Positions 1-10,734 of a DNA stretch of 64,000 bases are shown piece by piece. This DNA comes from Cylicocyclus nassatus. Taxonomy: Eukaryota; Nematoda; Chromadorea; Rhabditida; Strongylidae. A model generated the notes under the pieces. It ran no database searches. It was not told the DNA's origin and was given only the letters and a program-made list of their open reading frames with translations. The stretch lies in the NCBI GenBank assembly GCA_958299035.1, contig CATQJL010000001.1:27321521-27385520 (forward strand). The letters run 5' to 3'. The first letter of the stretch is position 1. Each line of letters starts with the position of its first letter. The position numbers and the translations under genes were made by a program.

Positions 1-129
1 TAGTTCTACACAAAGCACGAATAACAACAGAACATCATATGCTTCAGGCCCAGACTTCATAAAACTAAAGAATAACTTAGCTTGCAAGAAGACTGCTGGA
101 TATTACGAATGTCAATGATGAGTTATATC

Positions 130-500
130 CACAGATATGGAACCCATGCCTCCGCGTTAGCCAGCAAACGATCTTAAAGTATTCAAACAAGCAAACGACG
201 GCGCGTACATACCCACCGGCCTGCCGGGGAGAACCCAAAACTCCATGAGCATTGCCATATGTGCAAAACAGAATATCGTCAAGTACTGCACAACGAATGA
301 ATCTAAACAAATTGTTATCTAAGGAGATGGTATCCATGCCCCTTCGTTTGCTAGCCACGATCTCAAAAGATTTCCAAGAAACAAACCGGAATTTATAGTT
401 CAACCAGTTTGCCGAGGAGTGCCCAACTCCAAAGCAAGAATAAGCATAATATGATCTTCAAGCAATCAAAGCAAGCAAGCTGTGCGAAACAGGCTAAAAT
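130..500. repeat. degenerate tandem duplication, period about 190 bp
   Basis: A block around 132-260 (AACCCATGCC, TTAGCCAGCAAACGATCT, GCCTGCCGGGGAG) is repeated in diverged form around 320-480 (TATCCATGCCCC, TTGCTAGCCACGATCT, GTTTGCCGAGGAG). A weaker third trace (GTGCGAAACAGGCTAAAATAT) lies near 483. The minus-strand open frame across the first copy resembles no family I know, so I treat this as non-coding repeat. Nothing else is recognisable in 1-940. Confidence 0.45.
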
Positions 501-943
501 ATAGATGTGACCAGGCTTGAACCACATGATGAAGAGAACAGTGTTAGTAAAAGGCTCAAAAGCAGTTGAGTTCAACATATGCAAAGTTATAAATTGGCTG
601 CTAGTCAGTGCATATTCGTAACCCAATCATGCTCATTGCACATGTCTGGTTGTAACCGCGCAGTCATAAAAGAACGGAAGTAAGGTACGTTGAACCTGCA
701 AAAAAGTCATTTAATCTTCTTTTTTTAAGCTCTCTTCTGAAAGAGGAACTATCACTGCATGCCAAAAGTTCGTGTGGTAATTCTTGTAACATTTTTGATG
801 TGCGAACAAAAAACTCCTGCTCAAATAAGGAACGAAATCGTTGTCGCCCACCAAAGTGACGGAAATAAATAGAGAATGCACTAGTCCTTCCATGGCTAGG
901 TCTGAAAACCCAGTACTTGGAAGGCCTTAACCTGGTTTCACCC

Positions 944-2490
944 CTTCAACTTTTCATTTTCATCTTTTCCGGTATGAGCCTTGATCGATACCTCATTGTT
1001 TCGTTTTCAGTAAACCATAGTGGTAGGCTTATCGTAAGCGAAACTGTTCCCTTACTGCCGGCGGATGCTCCCGCTCGTCGTAGCCACGGTTGATCAATCA
1101 AAGCCTATATGGATTCCAGTCGTTGTGTGGCTATGCATCATATTCATGGATAATCGCATGCGTTTTCCGTATCTTAACGTCGTGCATAAGAGATGCACCT
1201 TGTATGCTGTGGGCTGTGCATCAACAGTGGCAGGTATTTGTTCTGATTAGAGGCTGGTCGGATTCTCATTTTTTCACTTTTCAGTGAAAGGTCCTCAGCA
1301 TTGTTTCACTACAGTGATTGCTCTGCTTTGCCCTTACTATGGTTTGACTTTGTGCTTCTATCGGACATCTGCGACAAGAAAGCGTTAAGCTTATGACGAT
1401 TTGAAAGCGTTAGGTAGGCCCTTCAATCAGACGTTGGCCAACTTTTAATTTTTATCTTTTCCGATAAAACATCGTTGCACTTGATGCCTTCTTACCGTTA
1501 TTGTAACTGCCCCTCGATCGAAACCGCAACTCTACTTGAAGACTTTAGTTACCTTTATTTGAACACCAATGGATCCCCTCTATAACACATTACGTTTACT
1601 GCATCATATCCTCATCGTTACATCTCTTATAAGAGCGTCGCGCTTGTTCCGCATCAACAGCATCAGGTAGTTCTTTTTTGGCTTAAATCGTCTTTTTACT
1701 GTTTCCTTTTTCAGTGGCGCAGTTTTATAACGCAATTATGTTGACACTTCGTTTATTGCCCTTCATCCTGATGCCCTGTACTTGGATGTTTTGGAGGCCA
1801 TCAGTTTAGGAGTGGATCACAACTGTAGTGAATCACTTCGAGCAACATCTAAAACTTTTGTTCATAATTTACAGCAAGGTATCGCTTTTTATGGATCAAC
1901 AGCATTGGGTGACTCTTTTCATCGTTCGACAATCTATTTGTCTACTGTTTTTTTTCCAGTGAAGCGGTTATCACCGAACTTTGTTTCTCTGACTGGTTGC
2001 TTCGCCAAATTACGACTGTACTTCGAGGTTTCATGCGCTACTCTGATTTATGAACAGCATTTAACATCTAAAATCAATCACATGTTAGTTTGTTTTTCAG
2101 GACTTTCAATATTTTCACTATAAATAAGCCCCACGCTTTCTATGCTGCAACGACATTAGGTCGTTGTTTCTGGTTTGCTTTGGTCGATCCCTAATCGTTT
2201 CCTTTTTCAGTAAACCATATCGGTTTTCATCTTTGTACCCGAAAATGTTCCTGCCATCAACGCTGAATGCCCTCATTTATCATAACCTAGGAACTTTGCA
2301 GCTTCTATCAGCTTCCGTAGTAATCAGTGGGTAACATTCATTACGTAACATGTTTACGCAATTTCTTGTATCTTCGTTGAATTATTTGCAATAGGATGCG
2401 TCATTCTTGCTATGGATAAGTAGCAGTAGGTAGTTTTTTTGATTGCGTTGATGGAGTTTTAACCTTCTATCAGTGAGATACGTTTGCATT
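944..2490 (+). repeat. diverged repeat array carrying intron-like cassettes
   Basis: Five or six loosely similar blocks recur. Three share a cassette: GCATCAACAG or GATCAACAG, then AGGTAT/AGGTAG (or GGGTGA in the third), about 50 nt of T-rich sequence, and a TTTTCAGT or TTTCCAGT box. Clear boxes end near 1010, 1284, 1715, 1962 and 2210. Two also share GCATCATAT upstream (near 1136 and 1601). The layout looks like tiny nematode introns (AG|GTAG...TTTTCAG), but the stretches between them are closed in all frames I checked. It could be a decayed repetitive gene or a satellite that contains splice-like motifs. Confidence 0.4.
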
Positions 2491-2496
2491 CACTAA

Positions 2497-2606
2497 GGCT
2501 GCGTTCATACTGATCTTCAAGTCCGGGAATATTTCCAGCACAATGCTCGAAATTGAGCGCTGTGCTAAAACCGTTCCCGGACTTCGAGATCAGTATGAAC
2601 GCAGCC
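2497..2606. mobile_element. short Harbinger-like MITE (family E), TAA target duplication
   Basis: The ends GGCTGCGTTCATACTGATC and its complement bracket an internal palindromic stem (CCGGGAA / TTCCCGG). TAA flanks both sides (2494-2496 and 2607-2609). A 3-bp TAA/TTA duplication with GG...CC ends is the usual signature of PIF/Harbinger MITEs. At 110 bp it has no coding capacity. A larger relative lies at 31468-32331. Confidence 0.7.
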
Positions 2607-2609
2607 TAA

Positions 2610-3125
2610 TCGTACTATTACCGCTAACTGCGGCATATCTACTTTCCTGGTTACTATTTGGACACCATTTTGCAACGCTTTCAGGATGTCAAATTGAACG
2701 GTACCGGCTTATGGATTGAAGTCGAGCTATCATCTACCCCCTCCCCTCACTCTCATACTCGGTGCACAATCACAACATCTTCTGTTAACACATGCTTTCA
2801 TACACTCTACATCTATTCGTAAGATATTGTTTTAATACTACTCACTCACTGTATCACTGTTTTCATCGCTAATCGCATTGTATAAACAACTGCCTCCTAC
2901 TGCTAATCCTGAGACAATAGCCTACCGGCATTTAATAAAACGATGGAAACAGTTCTGCTTTTGAAGTTGTCTGAAATGATTTCAAAGCTCTGTAATGTTC
3001 ACCTGGCATTATGAAAACGCAGTAAAAATATACATTATGTACATAACACCGAATTGAAAATATATAGAAGGGATAAACTCATTTCAAATGTCTTATAAGC
3101 CGCTAAGGCCGCTGGCAGTTCAACG
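2610..3125. other. no recognisable feature
   Basis: About 500 bp of AT-rich sequence with no credible open frame, repeat arm or RNA gene that I can see. Confidence 0.5.
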
Positions 3126-3127
3126 TA

Positions 3128-3298
3128 CAGTTTGTCCTAATTGGGATCAGGCCCAATCGTTGTCGCTGCGTATGCGCACTGTCAGAAAAAGCTAAGGGAT
3201 TGAAGCGAGAACAGACGAGGTAACTGTGGGCGTGGCGCAAAAACCCTGGCGACGAGGGCCATTGCCCATTTCGACCTGGTTGGGATTGGGACAGACTA
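3128..3298. mobile_element. possible small Tc1-like MITE at a TA site
   Basis: Imperfect terminal inverted repeats of about 27 bp (left CAGTTTGTCCTAATTGG, right complement TAGTCTGTCCCAATCC) are flanked by TA on each side. At 171 bp with a GC-rich core it is non-coding. The imperfect ends suggest an old copy. Confidence 0.45.
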
Positions 3299-3596
3299 TA
3301 CGAAATTATTAATATGCGTGATCATCAACTTACTGAATATAATTAGACACTCTGTAATGAACATTTGCCCTAAAAAATGCCGGTATACCAAATATTACAA
3401 AGTCAGGTTTTTTTTGCTCTATAGGGAGTACTATGCATTTGCGTGTGTTTAGACGGTGATGCTACAACATCAGAAACAGCAAACTTAGCTCGCGAAGAAA
3501 GTCACAATCTTCTTTTGGAATGATGCTTCGCAGCTAACGATAGCATAACGAATCAGTCAAACTGCCTCCAAATAATTGCGTGATTTTTTTAACTTA

Positions 3597-4057
3597 CAAG
3601 GGAAGCGTCTTTAGTCGAAGTGGCCTTTCCACATGTCACCTATATCACTTTGTAGAGCATTGAACGGTGATTCCAAATCCGTCTTCCATATCTGCCAAGC
3701 GCCTCTGGAGGCCGAGTTATGTGCACTTTCTATTTCGAGAAACTGAATGCATAACTGGAACAAAAAGTCCAAGACTGCTTAGATGATCAGGTGTTCATTA
3801 TCGGAGCACTTCACCTGATGAATACCTTCTGTCTAATACCCTTATACCCTCAACAGTGCTTTATTTGAGCGCAGGAAATATTGTAATTACTGTTTTTACA
3901 TAGATTCTGCGTTCATTTTTTGCTTCAAAAAACATAACTCCGCGCCCAGGGGCGTTTGGCAGATAGCGAAAACAGATTTCGAATCAGCGTTTAACGCTCT
4001 TCAAAGTGATATAGGACTCCGTTTGGAAAGGCCATTCGACTAAAGACGCTTCCCTTG
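3597..4057. mobile_element. family D foldback element, TTA target duplication
   Basis: The ends CAAGGGAAGCGTC and GACGCTTCCCTTG extend into arms of about 80 bp (shared AGTCGAAGTGGCCTTTCC), including GATTCCAAATCC and its partner near the centre. TTA flanks both ends (3594-3596 and 4058-4060). It belongs to the same family as 24959-25674, 59034-59487 and the partial copy at 62250. The minus-strand open frame inside is a chance frame. Confidence 0.75.
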
Positions 4058-4525
4058 TTAGGCTAATTTGGGCTTTGAGCGTTATCGTTCTTTTCTGGTA
4101 ATGTCCACGAATTTGCCTCGACCCACTAACTAGGCCCGTAGGGCCGCTAGTAATATAAATATATTCACTGTTTGAACGTTGATATTTTTTCCAAATAATC
4201 TTTGGGATGCCTTTAGGTATCTGTAGAGCTAGCTCCAACTAAGATCCGTAGTATAGAGCAAATCATCGATCGTCTTCTTTAGTGTAGGATCACGGTAGAA
4301 ACTTTGAAAAGGATTTTGGATTACTGAGAGCCATATTTTCCTCACAAAGAAACCACACATGTGGAAAACTTTTATACTAGATTAATCGAAGCCACTGATC
4401 CTAAATATGAAGTTATTATCTTACTCTATACTACTTATTTCATAGGTTATTACGGGTAAACCGTAACTGGCTTTTTTTCATTATTTTTCAAAAATACGAT
4501 TGCGCCATCAAAAAAGTTTGGAATA

Positions 4526-5135
4526 CTAGCTGGCTTCCCGGCTCCGCCCGGCCTTTCAAAACACTATGACAAAAGTCCCATCCCTATCCCAGTACAACCA
4601 ACCTTTCCCTGTGCCCACTTCTACATGCCAATTCCCTATTCCCGCTGTGTTAGTCATCAGCATGCTCAGTTACCCCCCTGTGCCAACTCCCAGCCCTGTA
4701 GCTCAAACTTTGCAAAAAAATCGATAAAATCGATAGAAAAGAATAATTTTAAAAACTAATATTTTATTCGGAATCCTCATGCTCACTTATCCCCCTGTGC
4801 CAAATCTCAGCCCCATAACTCAAACCTTGCAAAAGTCGATAAAATCATGGACGTTTTAAAAACTACCCATGCTCACTTTCCTGCGCCAGCTCCCAGCCCA
4901 GTAGGTGGACTCTGCAAAAAATCGATATAAATCGATAAAATCGATATTGATCGATAACGAAAAGTAGCCTATGACACGCTCCCTGCCCCAAAATGTATTT
5001 GTGCCAAGTTTGATCCGGATCGGTTCAGAAATAAAAATTTCTATTCGGAACATACGTACATACATACATACAGACAGACAGACGTACATACATACAGACA
5101 GACATGCAAATAGACATCCAGCTTTATATATAAGA
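4526..5135 (-). mobile_element. non-autonomous Helitron-like element (family B)
   Basis: On the minus strand it begins TCTTATATATAAAGCTG after an A and ends GGGAAGCCAGCTAG before a T, matching Helitron rules (5'-TC, CTRR-3', insertion between A and T). The inside carries a degenerate GTCTGTATGTCTG microsatellite and a TTTTATCGAT-type run. It also has the phrase TTTGAGCTAYGGGGCTGGGA in repeated sub-blocks. No Rep/helicase coding is present, so it would depend on an autonomous relative. At least six other copies occur in the window. Confidence 0.7.
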
Positions 5136-5399
5136 TAAAGCTGTATAGTGACATCAGCATGCGCGAAAATCCTGCCAAACAGTTTTCGAGATTTTTTGTA
5201 AAAATATTCTGTTAGACGGCCCATTTCACAATGGTTCTGTATGCTGGAATTCCCTACCGTAATCCCAAAGTGATAAAGAGCAATCGTTGATTCGCTCCAT
5301 AGTAAATCTAAGTTGAAGTCAACTCTACAAAATGATTTTTGGATAGGCAGAACACTTCTTACGAAGAGATATATTAACGATATTAACGCAGTGTATATA

Positions 5400-6043
5400 C
5401 AGGGTATCCCAAAAACTGTGTCTATTGTTTGATTATTATTACCTCACTTGTGTTGAAGTCTTTCGAGAAACTTTGGGTACCACTTTGTAGAGCTAACTTC
5501 AACTTAGATTTACAGTGCATTACTGTAAGATGACGGTAGAAACTTTGAAGAGGGTTTTGAGCTATGAAAGGCCATAGTTTGTCTCAGAAAGTAAACAGAA
5601 CAACCTGAAAACTTTTACACTGGGCTAATTAGAGATGCTGGTTCTAACTGTGAAGTTCCCAACTTTTCATAACGCTTCATCAAAAAGTTGTGCGAGGCAA
5701 GCAGTACCGGCCGTTTTTCCAATGTCCTCAAAAATTGCGGTTACACCGTTTAAAAAGTTTCGCAATCTTGTACATAACTGAGTATTGAACTCAACGTCCA
5801 TGGAAACCCTATTACACAATTTTCCACATTTTTCTGAAAATTTTTGAAAAGGCAGCTTTTTACACAGTGACACCACGTGCTTGAAGTTCCTACCGTAATC
5901 GTACAGTAATGAAAAGCGTACTCTCCATACTGTAAATCTAAGTTAACCTCGCTCTACAAAATGTTACCTAAAGCTTCTCGAAACACTTTATTACAATAGA
6001 GTTATTGACAATCAAACAGTAGGCACATTTTTTGAACACCCTG
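5400..6043. mobile_element. family A Tc1-like foldback, copy 1 (decayed)
   Basis: The left end CAGGGTATCCCAAAAACTG and the right end TTTTTTGAACACCCTG bracket inverted arms. The shared internal landmarks are TGTAGAGCTAACTTCAACTTAGAT and its partner, GACGGTAGAAACTTTGAAG and its partner, and TTTGTCTCAGAAAG in the arm. TA lies to the left, but the right flank has mutated. The minus-strand frame at 5667-5876 is part of the repeat and is matched by the plus frame at 6587-6784 of copy 2. Confidence 0.65.
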
Positions 6044-6417
6044 TGTAGTTTTTAGACACCCTGTTTACCACAATGATTTCGTCCATCAGAAATCACGCTA
6101 GTTGAAAAATGGATTGCGATTCAAAAGCATTTGCAGTGGTTACCACTATTGGTAATCCCGCTTCGTTGAGCAATATCTCTGCATGTGCTATAAAATTGCA
6201 GGTCAGGTGTCTCCACATCACGCACATCGGAGGAGGAGATCTGAGGGGGGACGCGTCATATTTTGCTGCTCTAGGTATGTGTATCATTCCTTTTTATCCA
6301 TCTTATGAAGGTGCATATACCCTAATATTTGAGTATAATGGATGACAGAGCATTGCCATACAGAGATTTTCATTGTTTCATGTGATCTTCTTGAAGATCA
6401 CCAAGAATCAGCTCATA
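6044..6417. other. spacer between two family A copies
   Basis: Contains a stray end fragment (GACACCCTGTTTACC near 6054) and otherwise no recognisable element. Open frames on both strands around 6093-6345 mirror one another and have no family resemblance. Confidence 0.4.
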
Positions 6418-7094
6418 CAGGGTGTCCCAAAAGTATGTATCGAACGTTTGATCGTTAATATCTCTCTTCCCAAGAAGTCTTTTGCCTTGCTTCAAGTACC
6501 ATTTTGTAGAGCTGGCTTCAACTTAGATTTGCATTAAAGAACGAATCACCCATCTCTCTTCATTACTGTAGGATTACGGTAGAAACTTGAAACATATGGT
6601 GTCAATGTGGAAAAAGCTGCAGTTCCAAAATTCTTCAAAAAATTGTGAAAACTTGTGTAATAGGGTTTTTATGGATGCTGAGTTCAATACTCAACTATTC
6701 ACAAGATTACAAAGCTTTCTAAACGGTGTAATCGCACTTTTTAGGAACATTGAAAAAATGGCCGCTACCTCTTACCTGGCATAACTCCTCAATGAAGCAT
6801 CATAATAAGTTGGGAACTTTACAGTTATAATCAGCAACTCTAATTAGCCTAGTGTGAAAACTTTCAGGCTGTTTTATTTCCTTTCTAAGGCAAAATATGG
6901 CCTTTCATTGCTTAAAACCCTCTTTGAAGTTTCTACCGTAATCCTACAGTAATAAAGAGGAATGAGTGATTCGTTCTATAATGCAAATCTAAGTTGAAGC
7001 TAGCTCTACAAAATGGTACTTGAAGCAAGGCAAAAGACTTCTTGGGAAGAGAGATATTAACGATCAAACGTTCGATACATACTTGGACACCCTG
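6418..7094. mobile_element. family A Tc1-like foldback, copy 2 (best preserved)
   Basis: A 677-bp element flanked by TA on both sides (6416-6417 and 7095-7096). The ends are CAGGGTGTCCCAAAAGTATG and CATACTTGGACACCCTG. Near-identical inverted arms of about 200 bp run inward, sharing ATCGAACGTTTGATCGTTAA, CTTCCCAAGAAGTCTTTTGCC and ATTACTGTAGGATTACGGTA. No transposase is encoded, so this is a foldback MITE probably moved in trans by a Tc1/mariner transposase. Confidence 0.8.
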
Positions 7095-7096
7095 TA

Positions 7097-8410
7097 TTTC
7101 CGAAATAGATTATCCTCCTACAACCTCGATGAAAATGCTATGGAATTGTACCCGGTATACTATGACACGCTAAACATTTTTGAAATAGAAATTATTACGA
7201 TATCGATTTTTTCGTCGAACCTCTGTTTGCGAGCTGAGGTTCGAAAAACTCAAAAACTGCACAATTCGTTTGTTTTGTCGAAAACATCCCTAGAAATTGC
7301 TGGAGTAAATCCAGCATACAACTTTACGACGTTTTTATCGACTTCCTGAGAAGACGACCTTGAAAACAAAAGGCTATCCACTGTGAATCCCCAGGGGATT
7401 ACGCGGAACAGGAAAATTCTCTGACATCATTTTAATCAATTATCAGAGTATGAGAATTTTCATAATATAAATGAAAAAGGAAGAATACAGATATCTAGAT
7501 TAACGAAATATGACGCGTCACCTCTCAGATCCCCTTTTCTTTGGACCTTGGATGCACGTGTATAAGGGCCTTGGTAAGTTCAAAATTTGAATGGACCTCT
7601 GTTATATCGAATAAAATACGGTTACAATGCACATAAAGTCCATCGATCTGAGTGAGCGTACGGCCACGCCAGTATTGCGGGCATTTTGCGCGCGCAATTG
7701 GCCGGCGTCACAGTCGAAGCTATTTCTTCACGCGCCAATTTTATCGCATTTCAACTTCTGTGCAAGCACACTATATTTACGCTAAATCTACTCGACTGTA
7801 GATGATTTTGTTCTTTCTCAACCTTTTCACTGCCTGATAACAATCAAAACAAAAAGTATTTTGTTGCGAGCATGATATAACGAAGCAAATAATTGCACCA
7901 TTCATTCTTCAACCACTTCAAACAATGAAGACACTTGAAGCAGCAACAACGGGCTAAAGTTATGTGACAGGCGAGTTTCAATCGATTTCGAATATCAGGA
8001 TAACAATCCTTTATTAGTTTGCAAGCTTTGATTGAGGTCACTTAACTGTAGACCGTTTTTTTTTGTACCCCATCAGCACTGCTGAGCAGGAGATATGGTG
8101 CCAAAGCCAAGGAGTGCTCTTCCCTCCCACTTTTGAGAATTCGTAGAATGTCATCATTTAAAAAACAAGGAGATCCACTTTCATGAATTTGACATTTGAG
8201 AAAACGGATAGCAGGGAAGGGCCTATAGTAAATTATTGACCCCGTAAAATTTTCAATTATTTTCATCTTTACGATGAACATTACCCTCCTATTTTCTGCA
8301 AACATTGAGTAAATTTTCCTTCCTCCTTCTCCCCCACCCCCCAAAATAAATATGATCAAGCGCACTACACACCACGCTTGATTCTGTATGATTTTGTTTA
8401 TGCATCAATA
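7097..8410. other. no supported gene
   Basis: About 1.3 kb with several short open frames that have no recognisable domain. GC rises near 7660-7740. I see no inverted arms or target duplications here. Confidence 0.4.
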
Positions 8411-9058
8411 CAGAGTGTCCCAAAAAGATGTGCACACTGTTTGATCATTAATAACTCTCTTTTTTTCATGTCTTTTGCCAAGCTTGAAGTACCATTCTGT
8501 AGAGTTAGTCCAACTTAGATCTAAGGTATGGAGCAAATCGCTAATCGCTTTTCACAGCCGTAGAATTACGGTATGAAATTTCAGCATACAGCGTCACTAT
8601 AAAATAGGCTTTTTATTGAAATATTTTCAAAAAATCCGAAAATTTGTGTGGCAATGTTTTCAAGCGTGCTGATTTCAATACATGAGTTTTCATGAGTTTT
8701 TCGAGCTTTCTTGATGGCTTATTCACTTTTCTGACGAACATCTAACTTACAAAGAAGCACTCTGAAGTGCAAATTTCATATTTAGAGTCAACGACTTCGA
8801 CTAGTCCGGTAAAAGAGTTTTTGGCTTGTTTGGTTTCCTTTCTGAGGCAAAAATTGGCAAAAAATCGCTTTCAATGGCTTAAAATCCTCCTCGAAGTTTC
8901 TACCGTAATCCTGCAAGAATGAAGAGCAGTCGATCATTCGCTCCACACTGTAAATATAGGATGAACCTTGGTCTACAGAATGGCGCATCAAGCTCGGCAA
9001 AAGACATGAAAGCAGGAAAGTTATTAACGATCAACGCACATCTTTTTGGAACACCCTG
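8411..9058. mobile_element. family A Tc1-like foldback, copy 3
   Basis: CAGAGTGTCCCAAAAAGATG and CATCTTTTTGGAACACCCTG are flanked by TA (8409-8410 and 9059-9060). The arms contain TTGATCATTAATAACTCTC and its complement, TTTGCCAAGCTTGA and its complement, and the TCTACCGTAATCC module. Non-coding, 648 bp. Confidence 0.75.
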
Positions 9059-9478
9059 TACTTACAACATTCACTTTCAGTCTATTTCAAGCTGACTTCT
9101 ACGCTACAAACTCAACATCTGATGAGCTTGTTGCTGCTTTTGTGAGATCTCCTACGAAGAACACATAGAAGAGCAACTTATTTTGTTTGAAGTTGGCCAC
9201 AGTTCAAGTTTGGTTTGAAAGAATCGCCGTATACAGCTTTTTTACACTGTAATGCTGCCATTGAGAGGGAAGATAGTACCAGGTAATCTGAGATTCTACT
9301 ATGAGAGCTTCTAGTACTATCCCTTCGAACATGCGATAATCAGGTAATCAAAGGCCCTAAACTTTAAATCATGGCAACTGTTCGAGTATGTTTTTTGGAA
9401 TGCACTATAGTAATGGTTCAGTTGTGGTTTAAGTTGCGAATAACATTCTGAGAAATTTATGTGCTGTGGGATTGCGAC

Positions 9479-10633
9479 CTATACACAGAATCCACATGTT
9501 CTTGGACACTGCTCACTCATGACTTGAATGTAACCTGGATCTCGACAAAATTGGACCATTCGAAGGCAATCGCTTACTCCTGTTCTGGGATCCACATAGT
9601 CACGACAGTCTGTAAGAAGAGTAACCAAAGTAGTAAAGGAGTGCACAAGTGGCGTGATTTGAAAAGTACTTACTTGGGTTAACGATTCCAGGATTAACGG
9701 GTGCAATAGGGTTAACAGGTGCTGGGACGACCGGGTTGACTGGTACTACGGGATTGACGGGTACCGGATTGACTGGTACCACTGGATTAACGGGGATGGG
9801 ATTGACAGGTACTGGAACAGGGTTAACAGGTACTGGGACTGGTACTACTGGATTGACTGGTACCACTGGATTGACTGGGACGGGATTGACTGGTACTACT
9901 GGGTTGACTGGAACGGGGTTGACTGGTACCACTGGATTGACTGGTACCACTGGATTAACTGGAACGGGGTTGACAGGATTAACAGGGTTGACTGGGTTCA
10001 GTGGGTTACTAGGGTCTGGTAGAATGCCAGGGCATCTGCCACAAGTCAGCGGGCATTGTTCTGCCATTAGCTGCTGATAGTCGGGTCTATTGCATAAATC
10101 TCGTCTGCTTGGGCAATCGGACACGCCAGTCACCGGGTGTACTCGATCAAAACAAGTTGTAGTCCCTGAAACTAACAATCAGTATTATTTTGTTAGAGTC
10201 GCTCTTACCAGGGTTAACTGGTACGACAGGATTGACTGGAACAGGATTGACTGGCACTGGGTTCACACCACCTGGATTTGGTAAAACACCGGGACACCGC
10301 CCACATGTCAAAGGACACTGCTCCCACATCACTTGCTGATATATTGGGTTTGTGCAAAAGGCCACCCTGCTTGGGCAGTCCGACACACCAGTGCGCGGAT
10401 CCACTCTGTCGAAGCATACTGAAACATTGACGTTACCTTTCAATATACTTACACTGATGAGATGTGTAGTACCTTGTCTGACTTGCCTTTCTCGATGTTG
10501 GGTATGATCTCTCTGGAACTTTTTCGTTGTACAAAGTCCCATCAAATGACATAAAGCAAACCTCGTTCGCACTATGAATTGTTCTAGTGCTAGCTCCAGA
10601 AAGGAGCCCTAGAATAGTCAGATACGCTAACAT
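9479..10633 (-). CDS. secreted triple-ShKT protein with Pro/Val/Asn repeat linker (4 exons)
   Basis: Exons on the minus strand are 10633-10453, 10418-10209, 10165-9674 and 9609-9479. The introns are 34, 43 and 64 nt with GTAAG donors and TTTCAG or TTACAG acceptors, all in phase 1, giving 337 residues. The ATG at 10633 is chosen because it starts a classic signal peptide ([16 protein letters not shown]). An upstream in-frame TTG at 10654 is not a likely start. Residues 18-60 are a spacer. ShKT domains follow at about 62-102, 135-175 and 296-336, each with six cysteines in the family spacing and the core GVSDCPSR or GVSDCLRM. Residues 176-294 are a low-complexity linker of PVNPV-type repeats. 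Each ShKT sits in its own exon with phase-1 boundaries. The family folds as three-disulfide domains in extracellular proteins. I see no adjacent Lys-Tyr pair like that of channel-blocking sea anemone toxins, so a cuticle, secreted-surface or protein-interaction role is a better guess. The exact function is unknown. Confidence 0.9.
9690..10010 (-). repeat. coding minisatellite in the ShKT gene
   Basis: Short units read on the plus strand as GGTACTACTGGATTGACT or GGAACGGGGTTGACT repeat about 20 times. On the coding strand they give [11 protein letters not shown]. Units of 12, 15 and 18 nt, all multiples of three, keep the frame. This suggests replication-slippage length variation that the protein tolerates. 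The plus-strand Gly/Thr/Leu frame here is antisense. Confidence 0.85.
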
Positions 10634-10681
10634 GCTACAGGGCGAATATCTCAAACAGTGAAATGCATGAAGATTTCGATG

Positions 10682-10690
10682 CTTATATTC
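10682..10690 (-). promoter_or_regulatory. possible TATA-like box of the ShKT gene
   Basis: The minus strand reads GGAATATAAGC about 50 nt upstream of the chosen ATG. The spacing suits a TATA element, but in AT-rich DNA this could be chance. A trans-splice acceptor cannot be excluded. Confidence 0.25.
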
Positions 10691-10734
10691 CGTATCCTAT
10701 TTTGTCAGCTCAGCTGCAATCTCGACATGCATGC

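Noticed and set aside
9736..10077. Plus-strand Gly/Thr/Leu-rich open frame that looks like a collagen or silk-like protein
   Set aside because: It is the antisense of the Pro/Val/Asn repeat in the well-supported minus-strand ShKT gene. Repeat units divisible by three keep all frames open.
9479..10633. Reading the ShKT gene as a potassium-channel toxin
   Set aside because: ShKT domains are common in nematode extracellular proteins. None of the domains here has the adjacent Lys-Tyr pair associated with channel block.
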